Positions 1-7,385 of a stretch of 8,512 bases of DNA are shown here, piece by piece. The number at the start of each line of letters is the position of its first letter. The first letter of the stretch is position 1. The notes beneath the pieces were generated by a model that had not been told where the DNA came from, did not search any database, and worked only from the letters and a program-made list of their open reading frames with translations. Position numbers and translations under genes: made by a program. The stretch is from an uncultured Acidimicrobiaceae bacterium. Lineage in GTDB: Bacteria > Actinomycetota > Acidimicrobiia > Acidimicrobiales > Bog-793. The stretch is from assembly GCA_903907185.1 (NCBI GenBank), contig CAIVND010000147.1:1-8512 (forward strand). Direction: 5' to 3'.

Positions 1-469
1 GCTCGAGGAGAAACTCTGCCTCAAAGAGATTGGGTGTGAGAACTTCAACGTAGGGGAGGAGGCGCAGGTATGCAGATCTCGCCTGTTCGTCGACAAGGCG
101 AGCTCCAGTTGTGGCGACCATGACAGGGTCGACGACGAGCATCGGGAGTTGACCTTCCTTCGCAAGGTCCGTGATGAGTTCAATGATGCCCGTGGTCGCG
201 AGCATTCCGGTCTTTACGGCGACGACGGAGAAATCAGCAAGTACCGAATTGATCTGTGCGGCGACCATCTCTTCGCTAAGAACAGAGATCTTTTGGACTC
301 CCTGGGTATTTTGAGCAGTAACCGCAGAGATCGCTGATGTTCCAAAGACTCCATGCGCGCTAAACGTGAGCAGATCCGCCTGAATCCCCGCTCCTCCTCC
401 AGAATCTGAACCGGCAATCGTGAGTGCAACAGGAGGTGTTGAGGGGTCTGGTCTTGGTGAATTAGGCAT
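1..469 (-). CDS. thiD: Hydroxymethylpyrimidine/phosphomethylpyrimidine kinase (ThiD), 3' part missing
   Basis: ThiD phosphorylates 4-amino-5-hydroxymethyl-2-methylpyrimidine and then its monophosphate, giving the pyrimidine pyrophosphate used to build thiamine phosphate. It is a cytoplasmic ribokinase-fold enzyme. My translation from ATG at 469 is open to the window edge: 156 residues of the roughly 265 usual for the family, so the C-terminal third, with the anion-hole and catalytic region, is outside. Visible motifs are ALTIAGSDSGGGAGIQADL (15-33), TAQNTQGV (51-58), VKTGML (85-90), DPVMVATTGARL (114-125) and TPN (145-147). Asp32 and Gln53 align with E. coli Asp23 and Gln44 in the pyrimidine pocket. 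The N-terminus has about ten extra, proline-rich residues. The start codon overlaps the thiG stop by 8 bases (ATGCCTAA) and has no clear Shine-Dalgarno sequence, so translation is probably coupled to thiG. A fusion partner beyond the edge cannot be excluded. Confidence 0.95.
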   Translation of the reverse strand, partial: MPNSPRPDPSTPPVALTIAGSDSGGGAGIQADLLTFSAHGVFGTSAISAVTAQNTQGVQKISVLSEEMVAAQINSVLADFSVVAVKTGMLATTGIIELITDLAKEGQLPMLVVDPVMVATTGARLVDEQARSAYLRLLPYVEVLTPNLFEAEFLLE

Positions 470-1304
470 CGGGCAGCGGTGTAGCAGGTGGGACACCCAG
501 GCGACCCTTTGAGGTAGTTGACGCCTGTGCACTACCAAGTTTTGGTATTCGACCCGAAAGACGACCAAGGCGACCGGCCCGAACAGCGTGAGAGAATGCC
601 TCCGCCATGCTGGCGGGGTCTTGAGCCCGGGTCACCGCTGTTGCAACGAGAACGCCTGCACAGCCAAGCTCCATCGCAATTGCAGCATCAGAGGGAGTGC
701 CAATTCCAGCATCTAAGATCACCGGCACGTTGGAGTTCGCGACGATGAGTTCAATATTGAAGGCGTTCAAGATACCGAGACCGGTGCCAATGGGGGCGCC
801 GAGCGGCATGATGGCAGAGCAGCCCACGCTCTCGAGGCGCTGCGCAAGGACTGGATCATCATTTGTGTATGCCAAAACCTTAAAGCCTGCGTCAACCAGC
901 TGTTCAGCAGCAATGAGAAGTTCGAAGGGATCGGGAAGAAGAGTGCTCTCGTCGGCAATGACCTCCAGCTTTACCCACTCAGTGTTGAGGGCCTCTCGAG
1001 CGAGTTTTGCGGTCAGGATTGCCTCCGTGGCTGTAAAACATCCAGCGGTGTTCGGGAGGATCGCGACTTCGTGCTGACGGATGACATCGAGAATCGAACC
1101 TGTTGCGACAGTGTCCACCCGACGCATTGCTACCGTCACGAAGCTTGGACGTGCGCGTTCGATCACCTCCGCGAGAGTCTCAAAGTTCGAGATCCCTCCC
1201 GTCCCGAGAAAGAGCCGCGAGCTCAGTGATCTCCCCGCGATCTCAAATCGGTCCGACCCTGATGAATAGCCTGGCATCGTCCATACGTTATCGGTTAAGA
1301 GCAT
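462..1304 (-). CDS. thiG: Thiazole synthase (ThiG)
   Basis: ThiG is a cytoplasmic TIM-barrel enzyme that forms the thiazole phosphate carboxylate moiety of thiamine from 1-deoxy-D-xylulose 5-phosphate, the glycine imine made by ThiO and the ThiS thiocarboxylate. The 280-residue product shows SSRLFLGTGG (28-37), VTVAMRRVD (57-64), PNTAGC (84-89), the imine-forming Lys112 in WVKLEVI, Glu114, MPLGAPIGTGLGI (166-178) and the phosphate-binding DAGIGTPSDAA (198-208). Lys112, Glu114 and Asp198 match B. subtilis Lys96, Glu98 and Asp182 with a constant offset of 16, so the active site looks intact. The LVATAVTRAQDP stretch (219-230) is of actinobacterial type. The protein is longer than the usual 250-260 residues: about 17 extra at the N-terminus and a low-complexity tail of about 20. 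An in-frame ATG at 1277 (Met10) is an alternative start; neither has a convincing ribosome binding site. It lies 18 bases after thiS, in the same frame, and overlaps thiD by 8 bases. Confidence 0.96.
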   Translation of the reverse strand: MLLTDNVWTMPGYSSGSDRFEIAGRSLSSRLFLGTGGISNFETLAEVIERARPSFVTVAMRRVDTVATGSILDVIRQHEVAILPNTAGCFTATEAILTAKLAREALNTEWVKLEVIADESTLLPDPFELLIAAEQLVDAGFKVLAYTNDDPVLAQRLESVGCSAIMPLGAPIGTGLGILNAFNIELIVANSNVPVILDAGIGTPSDAAIAMELGCAGVLVATAVTRAQDPASMAEAFSHAVRAGRLGRLSGRIPKLGSAQASTTSKGRLGVPPATPLPDA

Positions 1305-1322
1305 TGGCGGTGAGGGACGTGA

Positions 1323-1541
1323 CTATCCTCCGGCAGTAGCCGTAACGATCTCGATCTCATCACCGGCTTGGAGCTTTCGAAGCGTCCACTCCGATCGCGG
1401 GACGACCTCAAATCCGATTGCGACAGCACATCCATCTTTGACGATCTCAAGTGATCCAAGCAGGCTGGAAATGGTTGCGCCCCTTGCGATGCACAGTCGC
1501 TCACCATTGAGAAGCACCTCAATGGTGGCACCGTCATCCAT
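1323..1541 (-). CDS. thiS: Sulfur carrier protein ThiS
   Basis: ThiS is a small ubiquitin-like sulfur carrier. Its C-terminal glycine is adenylated (normally by ThiF) and converted to a thiocarboxylate, which donates sulfur to ThiG. The product has 72 residues, slightly above the usual 65-70. It shows the family features: a beta-strand start with VLLNGE (9-14), VVPRSEW (46-52), GDEIEIVTA (59-67) and the essential C-terminal Gly71-Gly72. The usual AVNGEVV segment reads AIGFEVV here, a conservative variation on a surface loop. The start at 1541 overlaps the thiO stop by 8 bases (ATGGATGA). Only a weak purine-rich stretch (GGGAAGA) lies upstream, so coupling to thiO translation is likely. A second, overlapping minus-strand frame at 1295-1537 is a shadow. 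ThiF is not seen in the window and must be supplied from elsewhere. Confidence 0.95.
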   Translation of the reverse strand: MDDGATIEVLLNGERLCIARGATISSLLGSLEIVKDGCAVAIGFEVVPRSEWTLRKLQAGDEIEIVTATAGG

Positions 1542-2667
1542 TACGTTGAAATCTTCCCGGTTGAAACGGCGCTATCGAGACTGGCACCTCTCCAGTCCGA
1601 ACGATCTCCGCAATCGATTGGGCGGTGATCGGTCCGAGGAGCACACCATGTCTGTAGTGACCAACCGCATAGATCAATCCGCCAAGGAGGGAGGGACCGA
1701 TAATTGGTGCGTTGTCGATGGTTGCAGGCCGTAGGCCAGTGCCGGTTTCGAGAAGTTCAGCCTCTGCGACGCTGGGGACGGTGAGGCAAGCATCACGAAG
1801 AAGCGCAAGGATTGCGCCTCCGGTAGGCACCCGGGAGGTGCCCTGTTCTTCTACTGTTGCGCCAATGACGAACTGGCCCGATTCACGAGGAACCAGGTAG
1901 ATCGAAGATCCAGCGATCATTGCCCGAACGGTGCGTCGAAGTCGTAGTAGCGGATCGTGTTGAAAGAGCCTTAAGATCTGGCCTTTCACCGGTCGAATCA
2001 CGGGTCGATCGGCCGTTGGTAATCCTTCGATGCGAGCAACGTCATATCCCGGACAAAGCACCACATGTGATGCGTGGTGAACGCCATCCTCTGTGACAAC
2101 CCCTTTGACCTGGTTATTATCGCTCAATATTGAGAGAACTTTCGATTGCACCACACTCACTTGGAGGTTCGACAGAGCCCTCATCAGTGAGGCAAGCAGA
2201 CGTCGATTGTCCACCTGGAAGTCGCTTGTAGCAAGAAATCCGCCACGCACTGAACTCGCGAGTAATGGTTCAAGTGCGCGAACTTCAGCCGCAGTGGCCC
2301 ATGTTGCACCAAGAGTTCCAAGAGCAGGCGTGGGGATCCGTGAGCGAAGAATCTCACGGTCGTTGTTGTCTGCGGCGACGACGAGGGTGCCCGTCTGTTC
2401 GAGTCCACAATCGAGCTCTGAGTATTCGCTGAGCCGTTTTGCAAAAGACGGCCAAAGAGCTGCGCCTTGCGCACAGAGTTCGGTGAGCGATTCTTCGCCA
2501 TGAACCGCTTCGGTGAGCGGGGCGATCATGCCCGCTGCTACAAAGCTCGCGCCTCGGCCAGGGAAGGGATCGATCACTGAGACATCAAAGCCTTCGCTTG
2601 CAAGGGTAAAGGCCGTTGTTAGACCGACAACACCGGCTCCGACTACAACAACGTTCCCCTCTGGCAC
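1534..2667 (-). CDS. thiO: Glycine oxidase (ThiO), FAD-dependent
   Basis: ThiO oxidises glycine to iminoglycine with FAD, reducing oxygen to hydrogen peroxide; the imine is the C-N donor for ThiG. It is a soluble D-amino-acid-oxidase-type flavoprotein. The 377-residue product has the usual family length. It begins with the dinucleotide-binding GAGVVG (10-15) and acidic Asp33, followed by DPFPGRGASFVAAGMIAP (33-50). Later come RPVKGQ, YLVPRESGQFVIGAT and GTGLRPATIDNAPIIGP (309-325). GHYRHGVLLGP (336-346) is near the C-terminus. Arg313 and Arg339 fit B. subtilis Arg302, which binds the substrate carboxylate, and Arg329. The GTG start at 2667 sits just before the first beta strand. The frame stays open upstream but offers no ATG, GTG or TTG for at least 50 bases. 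No Shine-Dalgarno sequence stands at the right distance, so a leaderless or weakly initiated message is possible. It is first in the thiO-thiS-thiG-thiD run. Confidence 0.95.
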   Translation of the reverse strand: MPEGNVVVVGAGVVGLTTAFTLASEGFDVSVIDPFPGRGASFVAAGMIAPLTEAVHGEESLTELCAQGAALWPSFAKRLSEYSELDCGLEQTGTLVVAADNNDREILRSRIPTPALGTLGATWATAAEVRALEPLLASSVRGGFLATSDFQVDNRRLLASLMRALSNLQVSVVQSKVLSILSDNNQVKGVVTEDGVHHASHVVLCPGYDVARIEGLPTADRPVIRPVKGQILRLFQHDPLLRLRRTVRAMIAGSSIYLVPRESGQFVIGATVEEQGTSRVPTGGAILALLRDACLTVPSVAEAELLETGTGLRPATIDNAPIIGPSLLGGLIYAVGHYRHGVLLGPITAQSIAEIVRTGEVPVSIAPFQPGRFQRNG

Positions 2668-2674
2668 GTTGATG

Positions 2675-2680
2675 ATCGTA
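2675..2680 (-). promoter_or_regulatory. Possible -10 hexamer for thiO
   Basis: On the minus strand the hexamer TACGAT lies 7 bases before the thiO GTG codon. It fits the TANNNT -10 pattern of actinobacterial housekeeping promoters. At this spacing transcription would begin at or next to the G of GTG, giving a leaderless message, consistent with the missing Shine-Dalgarno sequence. The region 17 bases further upstream (GAGGAG) does not resemble a -35 element, so this is only a candidate. Confidence 0.3.
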
Positions 2681-2715
2681 GTGCTGCCTCTCGCTGGCTC
2701 CTCTACGTCTAGTCT

Positions 2716-2760
2716 GACGCTCTGAATCAGAACTTTTGCTAGAGTTAGCCGCTCTGGGTC
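2716..2760. repeat. Imperfect direct repeat with palindromes between thiO and gltB
   Basis: GACGCTCTGAATC (2716-2728) and GCCGCTCTGGGTC (2748-2760) match at 10 of 13 positions, with a start-to-start distance of 32 bases, close to three helical turns. The palindrome TCTGAATCAGA (2721-2731) overlaps the first copy, and the imperfect palindrome GCTAGAGTTAGC (2738-2749) lies between the copies. The position in the middle of a divergent promoter region suggests an operator for a dimeric regulator acting on thiO, gltB or both. That role is inferred; I do not recognise the motif, and short repeats of this size can arise by chance. Confidence 0.35.
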
Positions 2761-2774
2761 AATGGCGCCCCTGG

Positions 2775-2780
2775 TAGATA
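2775..2780 (+). promoter_or_regulatory. Possible -10 hexamer for gltB
   Basis: TAGATA resembles a -10 element. Transcription would start near 2786-2788, after the ATG at 2784, leaving a leader of about 40 bases before the ATG at 2826 and supporting the later start. No good -35 hexamer is visible 16-18 bases upstream, so confidence is low. Confidence 0.25.
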
Positions 2781-2790
2781 TCGATGTGGG

Positions 2791-2809
2791 ATGAGGATGA
2801 CCTCCTCAT
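2791..2809 (+). promoter_or_regulatory. Small hairpin in the gltB leader
   Basis: ATGAGG (2791-2796) and CCTCAT (2804-2809) are perfect 6-base inverted repeats with a 7-base loop, extendable by one G-U pair. The hairpin ends 6 bases before the Shine-Dalgarno sequence. It lacks a U-tract, so it is not an intrinsic terminator. It might modulate gltB translation or be chance. Confidence 0.25.
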
Positions 2810-2815
2810 TGTGAC

Positions 2816-2821
2816 AAGGGA
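2816..2821 (+). promoter_or_regulatory. Ribosome binding site deciding the gltB start
   Basis: AAGGGA lies 4 bases before ATG 2826, with AAGG in register with the anti-Shine-Dalgarno sequence. The alternative ATG at 2784 has no purine-rich stretch in front of it. This is the main reason to prefer the shorter gltB. Confidence 0.55.
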
Positions 2822-2825
2822 CGCT

Positions 2826-5800
2826 ATGAGTAACACCGAAAATTCGACTGGTCTTTACGACCCACGCTATGAACACGACGCCTGTGGCGTTGCCTTTGTT
2901 GCGGACATGGATCGTGGTCCGAGTCACTCAATCATTGACTACGGACTTACAGCGCTGGAGAATCTGGCGCACCGTGGAGCCTTCGGTGCAGACCCGCGCT
3001 CTGGAGATGGCGCCGGAATTCTCATCCAGATGCCTCACGAGTTTTTTTCTGAGGTCGTCTCCTTTGATCTTCCTCCAGTCGGAAGCTATGTGAGTGGTCA
3101 AGTTTTTCTTCCCTCAGATGAGGATGAGCGAGCCGTCGTGCTTACCCAGATCGAGGAGATCTTGACCGAGGAGGCCTGCTCGATCCTTGGGTGGCGTGAT
3201 ACACCTGTCGTCCTCAGCGTTGCCGGTCAAAGTGCTCAAGATGTTGCCCCTCATTTTCAGCAGCTCTTCTTTCATGCAGATCCAAATGGTCGATACAAAG
3301 GTGCCTCCGGGGTCGTACTCGAACGTTTGGCCTATATCGTCCGCAAGCGGATCGAACATGCTGTCGATGGCGTGTACTTTCCCTCGCTATCAACCCGGAC
3401 CTTCGTCTACAAGGGAATGCTTTCGACCGATCAACTGCGAGAGTTTTTCGTCGATCTGTCTGATATTCGGATGAAGAGCTCCCTTGCACTTGTTCACTCG
3501 CGCTTCTCAACGAACACCTTTCCCTCGTGGTCGCTCGCTCATCCGTATCGTCTTGTGGCACATAACGGCGAGATCAATACGGTGGCAGGAAATCGAAACT
3601 GGATGCGGGCCCGCGAGGCTCTACTTGAGGGTGATCTCTTTCCCGGCGATATCGAACGTCTCTTTCCAATCGTCACGCCTGGGGGAAGTGATTCTGCTTC
3701 CTTTGACGAGGTCTTAGAGCTACTTCACCTCGGAGGGCGCTCGCTTCCTCATGCTGTTTTGATGATGATCCCCGAGGCTTGGGAGAACCACGCTGAGATG
3801 GACGCGCAGCGAAAAGCGTTCTATCGCTATCACTCAAGCCTGATGGAGCCATGGGATGGGCCCGCAGCGGTCTGTTTCACCGACGGAACATTGATCGGTG
3901 CGGTGTTGGACCGAAATGGACTCCGTCCAGCTCGGTATTGGGTGACCGACGATGGCTTGGTTGTCCTGGCATCTGAGGTTGGCGTGCTTCCGATCGAATC
4001 TGATCGGATAGTGAAAAAAGGTCGCCTCCAGCCGGGGCGGATGTTCCTCATCGACACCGCCGATGGTCGAATTATCGACGATACCGAGATCAAGTCTGAA
4101 CTTGCAGCGGAGTATCCCTATCAGGAGTGGCTTGACGACAATCTGGTCGATATCAAAGACCTTCCAGAAAAGGTTGCCTTTGTTCCACAGCACGGATCGA
4201 TCGTGCACCAGCAGCGGCTCTTTGGCTACACGACCGAGGATCTGCGCGTCATCATTGCGCCCATGGCGAAGAATGGTGCCGAGCCGATTGGTTCGATGGG
4301 CTCGGATACGCCGATCGCAGTGCTCTCAGAACGACCACGATTGGTCTTTGACTATTTCAGCCAGCTCTTTGCGCAGGTGACCAATCCGCCTCTCGACGCA
4401 ATTCGAGAGGAGCTTGTCACTTCTTTATCAGCCACGCTCGGACCTGAAAAGAATCCACTCGCGCCTGAATCTGCCTCCTGTCGACAGGTATCACTTGGAT
4501 TTCCCATCATCTCAAATGACGACCTCGCCAAACTGCTCTACATCAATGAGCACGGTGAGACCCCGGGATTTAAGACCTTTGCTACCGATGGGCTGTACCT
4601 CGTCGCAGGCGGGGGATCGGCCCTTAAAGAGGCAGTTGAGCGCATCTGTGCTGAGGTGGTTGCTGCAGTGCAGGCGGGCGCAAACATCGTCGTGCTCTCC
4701 GATCGCCACGTAACCCAAGAGTACGCACCGATCCCGTCACTTCTCATTACCTCGGCGGTTCATCATCATCTTGTCCGCTCAAAGTTGCGCTGCAATACCG
4801 GTCTCATCGTTGAGACAGGGGAGGCACGTGAGGTTCATCACATGGCTCTTCTCATTGGATACGGGGCTGCGGCGGTCAATCCCTACCTCGCAATCGACTC
4901 TCTGCGCGAGATGGCGATCGCAGGTGATTTGGGTGAGATCTCGCCAGACTCTGCGAGCTACAACTACATCAAAGCCGCCGGAAAAGGCATCTTGAAGACA
5001 ATGTCCAAGATGGGTATCTCTACCATTGCCTCCTATACGGGTGCACAGGTATTTGAGGCCATTGGACTCGATCGCAAACTGGTTGATCGATATTTCACTG
5101 GAACGCCAAGCAAGCTCGGCGGTGCCGATCTTGACATCTTGGCCGCTGAAGTTGAGCGTCGACACCATCAGGCCTTTTCTGATCGCTCTGCCGAGCTTGA
5201 TCACCGTGAGATTGAGACTGGAGGCGACTACCAGTGGCGCAGAGAGGGTGAATATCACCTCTTTAACCCAAAGACGGTATTCAAACTTCAGCATGCAACT
5301 CGTTCTGGTCGCTATGAGATCTTCAAGGAGTACACCAAGCTGGTCGATGATCAGTCGGAGCGACTCGCGACGCTTCGCGGCCTTTTGAAATTCAAGTCAC
5401 ACGTCGCCGGTCAAGGTCCGATTCCACTTGATCAGGTCGAACCCGTCGAATCGATCATCAAACGCTTTGCCACCGGTGCAATGTCGTACGGGTCGATCTC
5501 CGCGGAGGCACATGAGACCCTTGCTGTCGCGATGAACAGGATTGGTGGCCGCTCGAACACCGGCGAGGGTGGGGAAGACCCTGACCGGTTTGTTCCCGAT
5601 CCAAATGGCGACTCGCGTCGCAGTTCGGTGAAACAGGTCGCCTCGGGAAGATTTGGCGTGACAAGCAACTATCTCGTGAACTCCGATGACATCCAGATCA
5701 AGATGGCCCAGGGGGCAAAACCTGGTGAGGGAGGCCAGCTCTCTGGTCAAAAGGTCTACCCCTGGATCGCGAAGACTCGGTACTCGACACCGGGCGTCGG

Positions 5801-7385
5801 TCTCATTTCGCCACCTCCACACCATGACATCTATTCGATCGAAGATCTTGCGCAACTTATCCACGATCTAAAGAATGCGAACAACAACGCACGGATTCAC
5901 GTGAAGTTGGTTGCTGAGGTAGGCGTTGGAACAGTTGCAGCGGGCGTTGCGAAGGCGCACGCTGACGTCGTTCTCATCTCTGGGGAAGATGGTGGGACTG
6001 GAGCAGCCCCGCTTACCTCGCTAAAACACGCTGGCGCTCCTTGGGAGTTAGGGCTCGCCGAGACGCAGCAGACCTTGATGCTCAACGGTCTGCGTGATCG
6101 CATCGTTGTCCAGGTAGATGGACAACTCAAAACCGGAAGAGACGTGGTGATCGCTGCGCTTCTTGGAGCAGAGGAGTTCGGTTTCGCCACGGCGCCATTG
6201 GTTGTCTCTGGCTGTGTCATGATGCGCGTCTGTCATCTCGATACCTGTCCTGTTGGCATTGCAACACAAAATCCAGAGCTCCGTGCACGGTATTCGGGCA
6301 AACCAGAGTTCGTTGAAAACTTCTTTACCTTTATCGCCGAAGAGGTTCGTGAGTATCTTGCGTTGCTTGGGTTTGCAACCCTTGAGGATGCAGTGGGTCA
6401 TGTGGAGTTCCTCGATGCCGAGGTAGCGATCTCGAATTGGAAGGCAAAGGGTCTCGATCTCTCACCGATCCTTGCCCAAGTGCAGGCAGCGGTAGGGACT
6501 ACCGAGCTGCATCACATCCACGAACAAGATCACGGGCTGCAACACGCATTGGACAACACGTTGATCAAGCTTGCTCAGCCAGCTCTCGATGATGCGCTTC
6601 CCGTTGAGATTGATCTAGAGGTACGGAATATTCACCGAACCGTTGGAACCATGCTTGGCGCCGAGGTGACCCGTCGCTTCGGGATCGATGGGCTGCCCGA
6701 TCGCACGATTGCGATCAATCTCACGGGCTCTGGTGGACAGAGCTTCGGAGCGTTTCTTCCTCGCGGCATCGAGATCACCCTTGTTGGTGACACAAATGAC
6801 TATCTCGGCAAAGGGCTCTCAGGTGGCCGAGTCATTGTGCGACCAACCCCGGACGCACGATTTGCACCAGAGGAGAACATCATCGCTGGCAACGTGATTG
6901 CTTATGGAGCGACCGGTGGGGAACTCTTTATCTCCGGCCAAGTTGGTGAGCGATTCTGTGTTCGTAACTCTGGAGCGACCGCTGTCGTTGAGGGTATTGG
7001 CGATCACGGCTGTGAGTACATGACTGGGGGCCGGGTCATCATCCTCGGTCAGGTTGGTCGGAATTTTGCTGCAGGAATGTCTGGAGGAGTGGCCTATGTC
7101 TACGATCCAGGTGTGCGCCTCGAGAAGCGTCTCAACAAAGAGACAGTTGCAATTGAGGCGCTTGAAGATGCGGATCGAGACTTTCTTGTTGAGACCATTG
7201 CACGACACCGAGATCTCACCGGTTCCCTTCTGGCTGCGCGAATCTTGGAGTTCGGGGACGAGGAGATTGAGAAGTTCGCGAAGGTAATGCCGACCGATTA
7301 TCGACGAGTTCTTGAAGCGACTCGGGTGGCAATTGAGGCTGGATCTGATGTCAACGAGGCGATTATGGCGGCTTCGAATGGCTGA
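2826..7385 (+). CDS. gltB: Glutamate synthase (NADPH) large subunit, GltB
   Basis: GltB is the alpha subunit of GOGAT. It hydrolyses glutamine and channels the ammonia internally to make glutamate from 2-oxoglutarate, with electrons from GltD. The 1519-residue product matches the usual length of about 1480-1530. The class II amidotransferase domain begins at Cys20 (HDACGVAF), which needs removal of a 19-residue propeptide to become the N-terminal nucleophile. AHRGA, SRFSTNTFPSW and AHNGEINT (245-252) belong to the same domain. A central domain follows. The FMN-binding synthase barrel (about 830-1200) contains GAMSYGSIS (884-892), TGEGGED and SGEDGGTGA. Cys1130, Cys1136 and Cys1141 in CVMMRVCHLDTC are the [3Fe-4S] ligands. 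The C-terminal glycine-rich beta-helix domain starts near residue 1240. The start at 2826 is chosen for its Shine-Dalgarno sequence; an in-frame ATG at 2784 would add 14 residues. The stop overlaps gltD by 8 bases. No frameshift or missing catalytic residue is seen. Confidence 0.97.
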   Translation: MSNTENSTGLYDPRYEHDACGVAFVADMDRGPSHSIIDYGLTALENLAHRGAFGADPRSGDGAGILIQMPHEFFSEVVSFDLPPVGSYVSGQVFLPSDEDERAVVLTQIEEILTEEACSILGWRDTPVVLSVAGQSAQDVAPHFQQLFFHADPNGRYKGASGVVLERLAYIVRKRIEHAVDGVYFPSLSTRTFVYKGMLSTDQLREFFVDLSDIRMKSSLALVHSRFSTNTFPSWSLAHPYRLVAHNGEINTVAGNRNWMRAREALLEGDLFPGDIERLFPIVTPGGSDSASFDEVLELLHLGGRSLPHAVLMMIPEAWENHAEMDAQRKAFYRYHSSLMEPWDGPAAVCFTDGTLIGAVLDRNGLRPARYWVTDDGLVVLASEVGVLPIESDRIVKKGRLQPGRMFLIDTADGRIIDDTEIKSELAAEYPYQEWLDDNLVDIKDLPEKVAFVPQHGSIVHQQRLFGYTTEDLRVIIAPMAKNGAEPIGSMGSDTPIAVLSERPRLVFDYFSQLFAQVTNPPLDAIREELVTSLSATLGPEKNPLAPESASCRQVSLGFPIISNDDLAKLLYINEHGETPGFKTFATDGLYLVAGGGSALKEAVERICAEVVAAVQAGANIVVLSDRHVTQEYAPIPSLLITSAVHHHLVRSKLRCNTGLIVETGEAREVHHMALLIGYGAAAVNPYLAIDSLREMAIAGDLGEISPDSASYNYIKAAGKGILKTMSKMGISTIASYTGAQVFEAIGLDRKLVDRYFTGTPSKLGGADLDILAAEVERRHHQAFSDRSAELDHREIETGGDYQWRREGEYHLFNPKTVFKLQHATRSGRYEIFKEYTKLVDDQSERLATLRGLLKFKSHVAGQGPIPLDQVEPVESIIKRFATGAMSYGSISAEAHETLAVAMNRIGGRSNTGEGGEDPDRFVPDPNGDSRRSSVKQVASGRFGVTSNYLVNSDDIQIKMAQGAKPGEGGQLSGQKVYPWIAKTRYSTPGVGLISPPPHHDIYSIEDLAQLIHDLKNANNNARIHVKLVAEVGVGTVAAGVAKAHADVVLISGEDGGTGAAPLTSLKHAGAPWELGLAETQQTLMLNGLRDRIVVQVDGQLKTGRDVVIAALLGAEEFGFATAPLVVSGCVMMRVCHLDTCPVGIATQNPELRARYSGKPEFVENFFTFIAEEVREYLALLGFATLEDAVGHVEFLDAEVAISNWKAKGLDLSPILAQVQAAVGTTELHHIHEQDHGLQHALDNTLIKLAQPALDDALPVEIDLEVRNIHRTVGTMLGAEVTRRFGIDGLPDRTIAINLTGSGGQSFGAFLPRGIEITLVGDTNDYLGKGLSGGRVIVRPTPDARFAPEENIIAGNVIAYGATGGELFISGQVGERFCVRNSGATAVVEGIGDHGCEYMTGGRVIILGQVGRNFAAGMSGGVAYVYDPGVRLEKRLNKETVAIEALEDADRDFLVETIARHRDLTGSLLAARILEFGDEEIEKFAKVMPTDYRRVLEATRVAIEAGSDVNEAIMAASNG

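Noticed and set aside
462..469. A possible thiG-thiD fusion or sequencing error at the junction.
   Set aside because: The frames differ, the thiG stop is clean, and the ThiD start immediately precedes its conserved first strand, so this is a normal overlapping gene pair.
697..1077. A 126-residue plus-strand open frame antisense to thiG.
   Set aside because: The opposite strand holds all ThiG motifs; the antisense frame has no recognisable features.
2681..2770. Partial resemblance to a TPP riboswitch on the minus strand (GGGGCGCC, later GCCAGCG followed by AGAGG).
   Set aside because: The CUGAGA element and the CUGG partner of the CCAG strand are missing, and the intervening sequence does not form the expected two-arm fold.
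2809..2817. The short palindrome TTGTGACAA just before the gltB ribosome binding site, as an operator.
   Set aside because: Four-base arms are expected by chance, and it overlaps sequence explained by the leader and ribosome binding site.
4779..5294. A 171-residue minus-strand open frame inside gltB.
   Set aside because: It is a shadow of conserved GltB sequence, with no recognisable domain and no own promoter or ribosome binding site that I can see.
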